A stretch of DNA of 8,845 bases from positions 1-8,845 of the forward strand of contig CAHJXG010000394.1 in NCBI GenBank assembly GCA_903644035.1, written 5' to 3'. The notes beneath the pieces are model-generated. The model was not told the DNA's origin. It saw nothing but the letters and a program-made list of their open reading frames with translations, and did not search any database. Source of the stretch: Rhodospirillales bacterium (GTDB taxonomy: Bacteria > Pseudomonadota > Alphaproteobacteria > Acetobacterales > Acetobacteraceae). Position numbers and translations under genes: made by a program. Positions 1 through 6,582 of this stretch are shown in pieces. The first letter of the stretch is position 1. Each line of letters begins with the position of its first letter.

Positions 1-240
1 CGGCAGGTTCGGCGCCGGCAGGGTGGGGCCGGTCGCGCGCCGGGGCATGGAGCGCCGCGGCACATGGCCCTCCGGCAGGTCGCGGCGGATCGGCGACGGG
101 CGGGGCGACAGCATCAATCGGTGCGCCTTGCCGACCACCGCGTTCTTGGTGACGCCCATGCGCCGGCCGATTTCGGCCGTGGAATGGCCGTCCTGCCAAA
201 ACTGGCGCAGGCAGGCGATCGTCTCCTCGTTCCAGTCCAT
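1..240 (-). CDS. gcrA: GcrA-type cell cycle regulator, N-terminal part
   Basis: 80 codons from the ATG at 240; the rest lies beyond the left edge. The first 45 residues match the GcrA helix-turn-helix domain: MDWNEETIACLRQFWQDGHS, then TAEIGRRMGVTKNAVVGKAHRL. The consensus is W-x-x-E-x-x-x-x-L-x-x-L-W-x-x-G-x-S...I-x-x-x-x-G-V-T-R-N-A-V-I-G-K-x-H-R-L. After it the chain becomes Pro/Arg-rich and low in complexity, as in other GcrA proteins before the C-terminal sigma-70-binding domain (not seen here). GcrA is a sigma-70 co-activator of alphaproteobacterial cell-cycle genes acting at CcrM-methylated GANTC promoters. AAGGGGG (246-252), 5 nt before the ATG, is the ribosome binding site. Paralogues of this domain exist, so it may be a GcrA-family protein rather than the true master regulator. 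Confidence 0.85.
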   Translation of the reverse strand, partial: MDWNEETIACLRQFWQDGHSTAEIGRRMGVTKNAVVGKAHRLMLSPRPSPIRRDLPEGHVPRRSMPRRATGPTLPAPNLP

Positions 241-285
241 TCTGGCCCCCTTAGCCGTTCATTTCGTAACGGATACTAGGGCTGC

Positions 286-290
286 GACTC
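286..290. promoter_or_regulatory. GANTC (CcrM methylation) site upstream of gcrA
   Basis: GACTC, about 46 nt before the gcrA start, between the DnaA box and the gene. GANTC is the CcrM target in alphaproteobacteria, and GcrA recognises methylated GANTC in promoters, so autoregulation is possible. One 5-bp site may be chance. Confidence 0.35.
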
Positions 291-331
291 TGCGACGGAT
301 AGGCGGAAAATGTTAATACGGCACAAACAGT

Positions 332-340
332 TGTGGATAA
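332..340 (-). promoter_or_regulatory. DnaA box upstream of gcrA
   Basis: TTATCCACA on the minus strand, an exact match to the classic 9-bp DnaA box consensus, about 92 nt before the gcrA ATG and 5 nt past the amidase stop. In Caulobacter crescentus DnaA binds upstream of gcrA and activates its transcription, so the site is placed well for the same control. A single box with no AT-rich unwinding element does not suggest a replication origin. Confidence 0.6.
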
Positions 341-345
341 CCCGG

Positions 346-1293
346 CTAGAACAGCAGCCCCTTCCGCAACAATCCGTGCACCCCCTTCTCGCCGTTCACC
401 GTCTGCGTCACGTGGAAGTCCACGGCGAGCGAGCAGAACTGGTAGGCCTGGTCCGGCGACAGGCTGGACCGGGCGCAGATGAAGGCGATCATCTCCCGCA
501 GCGCCTGCTTCATCGCGAGGTCCAGGTCCTCGTTCAAGCCCATCGAGATGTAATGGGTCGGGGATTCCGCGCGCGGGAAGCGGAGCGGCGCGGACGCCGC
601 CTTGTGCAGCACGAAGGTGAAGGTGCCGGTGAGGCAGGTCTCGAGCGCGTTGATGCAGACCTCGCCGTCGCCCTGGACGCCGTGGCCGTCGCCCGCGGAG
701 AAGTTGGCGCCGGGCACCCAGACCGGCAGGAACAGCGTGGACCCGGCGCCGACCTCCTTGTTGTCCAGGTTGCCGCCGTGCTCCCGCGGCTCCTTGGTCG
801 AGATCGCGCCGTAGGCGGGCGGCGGCGCCACGCCCATCACGCCGAAGAACGGCGACAGCGTCAGCTCGGTGCCCCAGGGCAGCCGGCAGGTGCCGGCGGC
901 GCGGTCGATGGCGATGTGGCTGAGGAACCGATGCGGGAAATCCTCCGGCAGCGTGCCGGCGAGCGGCCGGTGCCCGCAGAAGCCCCAATCGGCGCCCAGC
1001 TCGATCCTGTCGATGCGCACCTCCAGCGTGTCGCCGGGTTCGGCGCCGGCGATGGCGACCGGCCCGGTCAGGATGTGCGGCCCGAGCCGGGGCGGGTTCG
1101 CGGCGTGGATGGCGGCCAGCGCCGGGGGCACCTTGAGGTCGGAGCCCTCGGGCGGCATCACGTCCGGCGCGCCGGTGACGCACTCGAGCACGACGGTATC
1201 GCCGCTCTCCACCGTCAGGACGGGCGGGTAGGCAGCGCTGAACGCGCCCCAGCGGATGGTCTCGGGCGTGGCGGGGACGCGGTGTTGGGCCAT
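346..1293 (-). CDS. Acetamidase/formamidase family protein
   Basis: 315 residues. Family blocks in order: ESGDTVVLECVTGAPD (29-44), GPHILTGPVAIAGAEPGDTLEVRI (71-94), LPWGTELTLSPFFGVMGVAPP (138-158), EHGGNLDNKEVGAGSTLFLPV (171-191), GDGHGVQGDGEVC (201-213) and SLAVDFHVTQTVNGEKGVH (288-306). The His/Asp-rich blocks are expected to build the metal-dependent active site that hydrolyses short amides to a carboxylate and ammonia. It is shorter than FmdA/AmdA (about 400 residues) and belongs to the short group, so the true substrate is uncertain. No signal peptide is visible, so it is probably cytoplasmic. The ATG at 1293 has GAGAG about 8 nt upstream; an upstream TTG at 1338 adds 15 residues with no family similarity. 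It may share a transcript with the lyase gene. Confidence 0.88.
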   Translation of the reverse strand: MAQHRVPATPETIRWGAFSAAYPPVLTVESGDTVVLECVTGAPDVMPPEGSDLKVPPALAAIHAANPPRLGPHILTGPVAIAGAEPGDTLEVRIDRIELGADWGFCGHRPLAGTLPEDFPHRFLSHIAIDRAAGTCRLPWGTELTLSPFFGVMGVAPPPAYGAISTKEPREHGGNLDNKEVGAGSTLFLPVWVPGANFSAGDGHGVQGDGEVCINALETCLTGTFTFVLHKAASAPLRFPRAESPTHYISMGLNEDLDLAMKQALREMIAFICARSSLSPDQAYQFCSLAVDFHVTQTVNGEKGVHGLLRKGLLF

Positions 1294-1362
1294 GGCTGCA
1301 CTCTCTGTTTCGGCTAGATCACGCGCGGGCCCGTGCAATCCGCGTACCGCAGACCCGGCGCG

Positions 1363-2283
1363 CTAGGGTACAGGCGGCCAGGCATCGGTCTTGCCAAGCT
1401 GGCCCGGCACCGCATGCCCCAGCACGCCCGCCAGCCACGGATCGAGCGCCGCCACCGCGCCGCGCTCAATGCCATGGCGGACACCCAGCCCATCCAGCAG
1501 GAACAGCAGGTCCTCGGTCGCGATGTTGCCGGTGGCCCGGGGCGCGAAGGGGCAGCCGCCGACTCCGCCGGCGCTGCTGTCCAGCACCGTGGCCCCGGCC
1601 AGCAGCGCCGCGTAGGCGTTGGCGTAGCCGGTGTTGCGCGTGTTGTGGAAATGCGCCCGCATCGCGGCCCGCCCGGTTCCGGCAGAGGCCACCGCCGCCC
1701 GCACCCGCCCGAACAGGTCCATGACCTGCCGGGGCGTGGCGACGCCGATGGTGTCGGCCAGGCCGACCTCCTCAGGCGCGGACCGCAGCACCTGGCGGAC
1801 CATGGCTTCAACGCGGGCCGGGTCCACCGCCCCCTCGAACGGGCAGCCGAAGGCGGCGGCGACCATCACGGTGGCACGGCGCCCGGCGGCACGCGCCATG
1901 GCGGCCACCTCGGCCCAGGCCAAGAGGCCCTGCTCGATGGTCTGGCCCTGGTTGCGCTGGCCAAACGCCTCGCTGGCAACCACGGTGAAGGTCAGCTCGT
2001 CGCACCCGGCGGCGATGGCGCGCTCGGCGCCACGGCGATTGAGCACGAGGCCGGAGATGATCACGCCGGGCACGCGCGGCAGGCCTGCCATCACCGCCTC
2101 CGCATCCGCCATCTGCGGCACGCGCGCCGGGTGGACGAAGCTCGTCGCCTCGATGCGGCGGACGCCGGCGCGGACCAGGCTCTCGATCAGATGCAGCTTG
2201 TCGGCGGTGCCGACGGGACGGCCCTCGTTCTGCAGCCCGTCGCGCGGGCTGACCTCGACGATCTCCGCGGTGTCAGGCAGCAT
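1363..2283 (-). CDS. mvaB: Hydroxymethylglutaryl-CoA lyase (HMGL family)
   Basis: 306 residues, a single DRE-TIM-type barrel, normal for bacterial HMG-CoA lyase. EVSPRDGLQNE (10-20) gives catalytic Arg14 and metal ligand Asp15. HFHN (211-214) gives His211 and His213, SSAGGVGGCPFAP (236-248) contains catalytic Cys244, and TGNIATED supplies Asn253. The spacing from the HxH pair through Cys to Asn is identical to that of the human enzyme (233/235, 266, 275). The reaction splits HMG-CoA into acetoacetate and acetyl-CoA in leucine breakdown; a related acyl-CoA substrate is possible since specificity cannot be read from sequence. ATG 2283 is the only start, because an in-frame stop lies just upstream. 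The next gene follows after 69 nt. No other leucine-degradation gene is in view. Confidence 0.9.
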   Translation of the reverse strand: MLPDTAEIVEVSPRDGLQNEGRPVGTADKLHLIESLVRAGVRRIEATSFVHPARVPQMADAEAVMAGLPRVPGVIISGLVLNRRGAERAIAAGCDELTFTVVASEAFGQRNQGQTIEQGLLAWAEVAAMARAAGRRATVMVAAAFGCPFEGAVDPARVEAMVRQVLRSAPEEVGLADTIGVATPRQVMDLFGRVRAAVASAGTGRAAMRAHFHNTRNTGYANAYAALLAGATVLDSSAGGVGGCPFAPRATGNIATEDLLFLLDGLGVRHGIERGAVAALDPWLAGVLGHAVPGQLGKTDAWPPVP

Positions 2284-2299
2284 GGGCTTCGGTCCGGCC

Positions 2300-2339
2300 G
2301 ATCACCCGCGTTGCCTGAAACTTCGCCAACCGGGTGACC
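2300..2339 (-). other. Hairpin between cytochrome and HMG-CoA lyase genes
   Basis: In the 84-nt gap, 2302-2308 pairs with 2331-2337 (7 bp), extended outward by a G-U and a G-C pair and inward, past one bulge, by GTTG/CAAC (2310-2313 with 2327-2330); the loop is 13 nt. No T-run follows. It could be a weak or Rho-aided terminator for the cytochrome mRNA, or a leader structure for the next gene, whose ATG is 17 nt away and lacks an obvious ribosome binding site. Confidence 0.4.
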
Positions 2340-2367
2340 TCGCCATGCAGCGCAGTCAAGACGAAGG

Positions 2368-3387
2368 CTAGCCCGGCTGCTTGGGCGCCTCGGCCGCCGG
2401 CAACGGCTCGGGGTTGGCGGACAGCGAGCGAAGATAGGCGATCACGTCCGCCCGCACCTTGGGGTTGGCGATGCCGGCGAAGCTCATCTTGGTGCCGGGC
2501 GCATAGGCGCTGGGCTTCAGCAGCCACTCGTTCAACTCGGCATAGGTCCACGGACCCGACTTGGCCTTCAGCGCCGCGGAGTAGGCGTATCCGTCGACAT
2601 GGCCGTGCTGGGCGCCGACCACGCCATACAGGTTCGGGCCGACGCCGTTCTTCCCGCCCTCATTGAAGCTGTGGCAGGCGATGCAGCCCAGCTTGGTCGT
2701 GCTTGACTTGCCGGCATCCACGTCGGCCGACGCCAGCAGGACGTTGATATCCGCTGCGGGGGCCGGGGCAGCGGCGGCGGGAGCAGGATTGGGCGGGGCC
2801 GCGGCAACCGCCGCTCCACCGGCCGGGGCAGCGGCCTTCTGCGCCGGGGCCGCCGGGAACGGTACCGGCTCCTTGGCCAAGGTGTGCAGGTAGTCGATGA
2901 TGTCGGCCCGCTTCTTCGGGTCCGCCAGGCCGGCGTAGCTCATCTTGGTGCCGGGGGCGTAGGCGCTGGGCTTCTTCAGCCACTCGTTCATCGCCTCGTA
3001 GGTCCAGGGGCCCTGCTTGCCCTTCAGGACCGCCGAGTAGGCGTAGCCTTCCATGTGGCCATGCGGCCCGCCAATGACGCCATACAGGTTTGGACCGACG
3101 CCAGCCTTGCCGCCCTCGTTGAAGCTGTGACAGGCGACGCAGCCGGCGCTCTTGACGCCCGCCTCGCCGCGGGCGGGATCGGCAGAGGCGAGCAGGACCG
3201 CAATGGGCGGCTCCGCCTCGGGAGCGGCCGCGGCGGCGGTCTGCTCGCTCGGCAGGTCAACCTTGATCGCCGTGCCCTTGATGGCCTTCGGATGCACCAG
3301 CGCCTCGCTGATCAGCCCGGAACCCATGAAGGCGATGCCCGCGATCAGGAACGCGGCAACCGCCTTGTTGATCTCCATGCTGTCCAT
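2368..3387 (-). CDS. Membrane-anchored di-haem cytochrome c with duplicated class I domains
   Basis: 339 residues. After a short cytoplasmic start, an uncleaved-looking membrane helix spans about 9-30, followed by a 30-residue tether. Two class I cytochrome c domains follow: about 62-172 (C83-C86-H87, axial Met149 in GTKM) and about 214-324 (C235-C238-H239, axial Met301). An Ala/Pro linker (174-212) joins them. Both carry CHSFNEGGK-GVGPNLYGV and KPSAYAPGTKMS. The anchor and fold resemble the CycM/cytochrome cy group, which normally has one haem domain and carries electrons from bc1 to an oxidase or reaction centre. Lying directly beyond pufC, it could supply electrons to PufC; a role with a respiratory oxidase is the alternative. 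The function is inferred; the two-haem architecture is seen directly. Confidence 0.93.
   Translation of the reverse strand: MDSMEINKAVAAFLIAGIAFMGSGLISEALVHPKAIKGTAIKVDLPSEQTAAAAAPEAEPPIAVLLASADPARGEAGVKSAGCVACHSFNEGGKAGVGPNLYGVIGGPHGHMEGYAYSAVLKGKQGPWTYEAMNEWLKKPSAYAPGTKMSYAGLADPKKRADIIDYLHTLAKEPVPFPAAPAQKAAAPAGGAAVAAAPPNPAPAAAAPAPAADINVLLASADVDAGKSSTTKLGCIACHSFNEGGKNGVGPNLYGVVGAQHGHVDGYAYSAALKAKSGPWTYAELNEWLLKPSAYAPGTKMSFAGIANPKVRADVIAYLRSLSANPEPLPAAEAPKQPG
2422..2691 (-). repeat. Intragenic direct repeat, copy 2 (cytochrome domain 2)
   Basis: Encodes residues 233-322 of the di-haem cytochrome, the partner of the copy at 2878-3147. The haem site, the GVGPNLYGV loop and the axial-Met loop are all kept, so both domains should bind haem. 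The low-complexity Ala/Pro linker between the copies maps to 2752-2868. Confidence 0.9.
2878..3147 (-). repeat. Intragenic direct repeat, copy 1 (cytochrome domain 1)
   Basis: Encodes residues 81-170 of the di-haem cytochrome. It aligns without gaps with copy 2 at 2422-2691, offset by 152 codons. By my count 67 of 90 residues are identical (74%), and most changes are conservative. Confidence 0.9.
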
Positions 3388-3531
3388 ACGCGACCCCTGC
3401 CCTCGTCAAAACCACAATCCCACGGAAGCGGTCGCACGGGAGGCTGCCTGCCGCAACCCACCCGGCGCCGATTCCAGAACTAGGAGTTTATCATGGTGAG
3501 AAACAGAGGACCATCAAGGGAGGCGAGCAAA
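3388..3531 (-). other. pufC-cytochrome intergenic region, probable promoter region
   Basis: 144 nt that are less GC-rich than the flanks, as expected where a promoter for the cytochrome gene would sit. On the minus strand a poor sigma-70-like pair can be drawn (TTGATG at 3512-3517, GATAAA at 3487-3492, 19-nt spacer), too weak to call. AGGGG (3394-3398), 6 nt before the ATG at 3387, is the ribosome binding site and favours Met1 over Met4. I see no clear FNR or PpsR/CrtJ palindrome. Confidence 0.35.
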
Positions 3532-3558
3532 GGGGCAGGGCCGCAGCGGCCCTGCCCC
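3532..3558 (-). terminator. Terminator hairpin at end of puf operon
   Basis: A perfect 12-bp GC-rich inverted repeat (GGGGCAGGGCCG at 3532-3543, its complement at 3547-3558) with a 3-nt loop, beginning 14 nt after the pufC stop. On the minus-strand transcript it is followed by TTTGCT, so the T-tract is short. Most likely it is an intrinsic terminator or a 3' end stabiliser of the puf mRNA. With so few T residues, partial read-through into the next cytochrome gene is possible. Confidence 0.7.
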
Positions 3559-3572
3559 CCCTCCGTCACGCG

Positions 3573-4697
3573 TCAGTTGCTGGGCTTGCCTTGCTCTCCA
3601 ACCTTCTCCTGGTCCATCGGCGACGCAGGCGTCCAGGAAGCATTGAGGTAGGCGAGGCCTGCCGCGCCGGGACGCGCCAGCTCCGGGAAGTCCTTCAGCA
3701 TGCTGACACCATAGAGCGGCTTGTAGACGCCCTGGTGGCAGGTGGCGCAGGCGAGCTTGGGCGAGTCGCCCGTGGGACCCAGCCGGTTGACCGGCCAAGC
3801 ATTGGCGAGTTGCTTGAGGTAGTCCCCATTGAGGTCCCGGGTCATCTGGATGCCGTGCCACGCCGTCACCTTGGCCGGGGTGCTCTGCGACCAGTCGCTG
3901 AACGCCCGGCTGTTATGGCAGTACGTGCAGTTCACCCCGAGCGAGTTGCCGAAGTAGTTCATCAGCGAGAAGGTCCACTCCGCCTCCTTGATGGAGTGCC
4001 GGTTGGAGCCCGGCAGCGCCTCGTCCCCCTGCACGCGAATCGAGTGGTCGCCCTCCAGGAACGGCGTGAACGGGTCGTAGGGCAGCGAGGCGTAGCGCGT
4101 CGACGCGGCCGCAAGGTTCTGGCCCGTCGATGCCCCGGCGGAGATCATGCCGCCGCTCGGGGAACGCGGGCCGGGATCGTTGAACCAGATGTTGTTCGGC
4201 ACCGGGTTGCCCCGGTGGCAGGTGTAGCACGTCACCCCCGTGCCCTGCACATGCGGCTGCCAGTCGGCGTTGATGTGCTGCGTCATCTGGAACATGCGCC
4301 GCGAGACGATCTTGGTGTAGAGGCTGTCCTCGGCCATGTTGGCGGTGTTGTGGCAGTAGGCGCAGCCCTGCTTCGGCGACACCCAGCTGGTGATGGAGAC
4401 CATCAGGCGGGTGAACTGGCCCACGCTGAGGTCGCCCAGCACCTGGACGTTCTTATAGACCGCCCCCGCCTTTGGCCCGGCCGCCGGCGCCTGCGGCAGC
4501 GACGCGGGCACCTTGTTCTCCGCGAGGTAGCTGGCGAGCTGCTTCTCGTTGTAGTTCACCTGCATGGCGGTGCCGCGGTAGCCGCGTTGCACGATCTCCA
4601 GGGACGGCGCCTGGAACTGCGAGAGCATCGCGATCCCGAGCAGCGTGGCGCCCACCGCACCGACGAGGCCGAGACCAAGCTTAACGCCGGATATCAT
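3573..4697 (-). CDS. pufC: Reaction-centre tetrahaem cytochrome c subunit, apparently membrane-anchored
   Basis: 374 residues. Four CxxCH haem sites: C112-H116, C157-H161, C257-H261 and C317-H321. By spacing relative to the Blastochloris viridis subunit, the sixth ligands are Met99, Met135, Met246 and His149 (bis-His haem), so all four haems look intact. The GYRGTAM motif (39-45) and [19 protein letters not shown] (81-99) are also family features. It sits on the periplasmic face and re-reduces the photo-oxidised special pair. The N-terminus has one Lys, then a hydrophobic helix at about 7-25. No Cys occurs before C112: the Blastochloris lipid-modified Cys1 aligns near Gln27. The helix is therefore probably an uncleaved anchor, as described for Rhodopila globiformis. 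A terminator hairpin lies just past the stop. Confidence 0.97.
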   Translation of the reverse strand: MISGVKLGLGLVGAVGATLLGIAMLSQFQAPSLEIVQRGYRGTAMQVNYNEKQLASYLAENKVPASLPQAPAAGPKAGAVYKNVQVLGDLSVGQFTRLMVSITSWVSPKQGCAYCHNTANMAEDSLYTKIVSRRMFQMTQHINADWQPHVQGTGVTCYTCHRGNPVPNNIWFNDPGPRSPSGGMISAGASTGQNLAAASTRYASLPYDPFTPFLEGDHSIRVQGDEALPGSNRHSIKEAEWTFSLMNYFGNSLGVNCTYCHNSRAFSDWSQSTPAKVTAWHGIQMTRDLNGDYLKQLANAWPVNRLGPTGDSPKLACATCHQGVYKPLYGVSMLKDFPELARPGAAGLAYLNASWTPASPMDQEKVGEQGKPSN

Positions 4698-5671
4698 TTG
4701 GCAGCTCCTTGCGAAAGGGACGGATCCGTCACCGTGCCCCATACGGCCGGGTAGTGAGCCGCGATCCCATGCTTCTCGCCCCAAAGATACCAGTTGTCCA
4801 CCACCGTGCCGGTCAGCAGGATGCCGATGCCGCCGGTCAGCGGGCAGAGCACGGCGAACCACCAGGCCCAGCGGTGGATGCTCTCGGCCGTCGCGGCCCA
4901 GCCCATGGTCCAGCGCCAGAACAGCGTGCCCCGCTCGAACGCGGTGCCGCGGTCGATGATCTGCTCCAGCTCGCGCTCGCCGCCGAAGCGGCTGATGGCC
5001 AGCACGGTCGCGCCGTGCATGGCGAACAGCAGGGTCGAGCCGTACAGGAACACGATGGAGAGCATGTGGAAGGGATTATAGAACAGGTTGCCGTATCGGA
5101 GCGAGAACGCCGCCGTCCAGTCGAGGTGCGGGAAGATGCCGAACGGCACCGCCTCGCTCCAGCTTCCCATCAGGACCGGCCGGATGAAGCCGAGCACGAG
5201 GTAGAGCCAGATCGCCGCCGCGAACGCCCAGGCGACGTGGGTGCCCATGCCGAGCGCCCTCGCCCGCAGGTACACCCGTGTCCACCACAGCAGGATGGAC
5301 GCGGTGAGGAAGAACCCGGCCATCAGCCACCAGCCGCCCTGCGCCAAGGGCGGAAGGCGGAGGCCGTAGCTCGGCGGCGGCGGCTCGAGCGCCAGCCAGA
5401 ACAGCTGGCGCGCGAACTGCACCGGGCTCCAATCGACCGACGCCCACATGTTGAGGCCGATGATCTCGAACGCGATGAAGCCGCAGATCAGCGAGGCGAC
5501 GCCGGTGATGCCCAGGTAGAGCGGGCCGACCTGCGCGTCGCCCAGCACGCCGAACAGGTGGATGTAGAACGGCTTGCCGGACCGCGTCCAACTGGTGCCG
5601 GTGACGGGCACCCCGGCATAGACGGGTCCGCGCACCTGGACGCGGGTGAATAGATTTTGATACTCGGCCAT
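4694..5671 (-). CDS. pufM: Photosynthetic reaction centre M subunit
   Basis: 325 residues. [16 protein letters not shown] is the canonical start, so the longer frame upstream is rejected; GGGAG (5679-5683) lies 7 nt before the ATG. Five membrane helices are visible. Key residues: His202 (special-pair ligand, FYNPFHM), His182 (HLDW, accessory BChl), Tyr210, His219, Glu234 and His266 (non-haem iron) and Trp252 (QA pocket). One residue is missing near 100-110 relative to Rhodobacter, so numbers past that point coincide with the standard ones. Asp45 is at the M44 position, where Rhodobacter has Asn. The C-terminal tail after [13 protein letters not shown] is about 20 residues longer than in Rhodobacter and ends much like cytochrome-bearing reaction centres such as Blastochloris. 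The TGA overlaps the pufC ATG (ATGA, 4694-4697). Confidence 0.98.
   Translation of the reverse strand: MAEYQNLFTRVQVRGPVYAGVPVTGTSWTRSGKPFYIHLFGVLGDAQVGPLYLGITGVASLICGFIAFEIIGLNMWASVDWSPVQFARQLFWLALEPPPPSYGLRLPPLAQGGWWLMAGFFLTASILLWWTRVYLRARALGMGTHVAWAFAAAIWLYLVLGFIRPVLMGSWSEAVPFGIFPHLDWTAAFSLRYGNLFYNPFHMLSIVFLYGSTLLFAMHGATVLAISRFGGERELEQIIDRGTAFERGTLFWRWTMGWAATAESIHRWAWWFAVLCPLTGGIGILLTGTVVDNWYLWGEKHGIAAHYPAVWGTVTDPSLSQGAAK
4705..4710 (-). promoter_or_regulatory. pufC ribosome binding site inside pufM
   Basis: AAGGAG on the minus strand, 7 nt before the pufC ATG at 4697 and inside the last codons of pufM. It decides the start at MISGVKLG and excludes the 55-codon open extension upstream. 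With the ATGA overlap it allows either re-initiation or independent loading. Confidence 0.85.
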
Positions 5672-5690
5672 GGTTGCGCTCCCTCTCCCC

Positions 5691-6515
5691 TTATTTCCAG
5701 ATCGGCAGGTTGAGCCACCAGCCCCACCACTCCGGCCAGCCGCGCGTCCAGAACGGTCCGCTGATGATGATGCACACGGCACTCCAGAACCCGGCCGAGA
5801 GGGCCAGGAACAGGCCCAGGCGATGGATGCCGAGCGTGCCGATGGACCAGCCGATGGTGTCGCGGAAGAACGTGTTCTCGTGCTCGGCCGTCTTCACCGC
5901 CTGCCCCTTGGGCGGGTTCGCCGCCGACAGCACCAACGCGCCGTGCAGCGACAGCGACAGCGTCGTCGTGAAGAAGAACGTCACCGCCAGCATGTGCGCC
6001 GGGTTGTAATGGAAGTGCAGGTATTGGTAGCCGGTGTTGGACACCCAATCGAGGTGGCTCAGGATGCCGTAGGGGAAGCCGTGCCCCCAGGCGCCCATCA
6101 GCACCGGGCGGATCACCACGAGCGAGACGTAGGCGAAGATGGCGACGCCGAAGGCGAACGGGACATGGTAGCCCATGCCGAGCTTGCGGGTGATCTCGAC
6201 CTGGCGCAGCGCCCAGGACACGAAGGCGCCGATGGCGCAGATCGTGATGACCTGCCACAGCCCGCCCTCCTTGAGCGGCGCGAAGCCCAGGCCGTAGCTG
6301 AGGTCCGGGGGGGCTATGTTGATGCGCCAGACGTTCCAGTCGCCGCCAAGCGCCGCGCCGTACAGGATCAGCGCGGTGCCGAGGGCCGAGAAGAAGATCG
6401 TCGTGACGCCGAAGAAGCCGACGTAGAACGGACCAAGCCAGAAATCGAACAAGTCGCCGCCGACCAGGGTGCCGCCGCGGACGCGGTACTTTTCCTCGTA
6501 GGTGAGCATCGCCAT
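5691..6515 (-). CDS. pufL: Photosynthetic reaction centre L subunit
   Basis: 274 residues with five membrane helices, normal length. [30 protein letters not shown] aligns without gaps with the Rhodobacter L start, so the ATG at 6515 is preferred over Met3; GAGGGT (6522-6527) is its ribosome binding site. Residues (standard L number = residue minus 1): His174 (L173, special-pair ligand), His169 (L168), His154 (L153, accessory BChl), His191 and His231 (L190 and L230, non-haem iron), Glu213 (L212, QB proton path). Two positions differ from Rhodobacter: residue 105 (L104) is Gln instead of Glu, and residue 214 (L213) is Asn instead of Asp. L and M hold the special pair, accessory BChl, bacteriopheophytin, quinones and iron. 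The TAA stop is 19 nt before pufM. Confidence 0.98.
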   Translation of the reverse strand: MAMLTYEEKYRVRGGTLVGGDLFDFWLGPFYVGFFGVTTIFFSALGTALILYGAALGGDWNVWRINIAPPDLSYGLGFAPLKEGGLWQVITICAIGAFVSWALRQVEITRKLGMGYHVPFAFGVAIFAYVSLVVIRPVLMGAWGHGFPYGILSHLDWVSNTGYQYLHFHYNPAHMLAVTFFFTTTLSLSLHGALVLSAANPPKGQAVKTAEHENTFFRDTIGWSIGTLGIHRLGLFLALSAGFWSAVCIIISGPFWTRGWPEWWGWWLNLPIWK

Positions 6516-6548
6516 GGTGAAACCCTCAGGTCGAGCGGGGAGCGGGCG

Positions 6549-6582
6549 GCGGACGGCGCCAGGACAGTCCGGCGCCGTCCGC
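6549..6582 (-). promoter_or_regulatory. pufA-pufL intergenic mRNA-stabilising hairpin
   Basis: A perfect 12-bp stem: GCGGACGGCGCC at 6549-6560 pairs with 6571-6582. The 10-nt loop can add 3 bp more (6562-6564 with 6568-6570). It starts 14 nt after the pufA stop and ends 33 nt before the pufL start, with no T-run after it, so it is unlikely to be a plain terminator. In Rhodobacter capsulatus a hairpin in this position slows 3'-5' decay of the pufBA segment and keeps LH1 mRNA in excess over pufLM. The same role here is inferred from position and stem strength. Confidence 0.8.

Noticed and set aside
23..316. Plus-strand open frame at the left edge
   Set aside because: Antisense to the gcrA N-terminal coding sequence, whose helix-turn-helix motif is clear on the minus strand.
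332..340. Replication origin suggested by the DnaA box
   Set aside because: Only one box, no cluster of boxes, no AT-rich region and no dnaA, parA or repA nearby. A regulatory site for gcrA fits better.
310..1317. Long plus-strand open frames opposite the amidase, lyase, pufC and pufLM genes
   Set aside because: All are antisense shadows, rich in Arg, His, Gly and Ala, with no domain signature. The minus-strand products are recognised families.
3388..3531. A sigma-70 promoter (TTGATG / GATAAA, 19-nt spacer) for the cytochrome gene
   Set aside because: Each box matches only four of six consensus bases and the spacer is long. Noted in the region entry but not called as a promoter.
3493..3651. 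Plus-strand 52-codon frame with a good AGGAG site before its ATG
   Set aside because: It runs through the puf terminator and antisense to the end of pufC. The sequence has no recognisable motif, and the upstream AGGAG is probably a coincidence.
3573..3700. pufX downstream of pufM
   Set aside because: The gene after pufM is a full tetrahaem pufC, and no short membrane protein follows it; this fits the mutual exclusion of pufX and full pufC.
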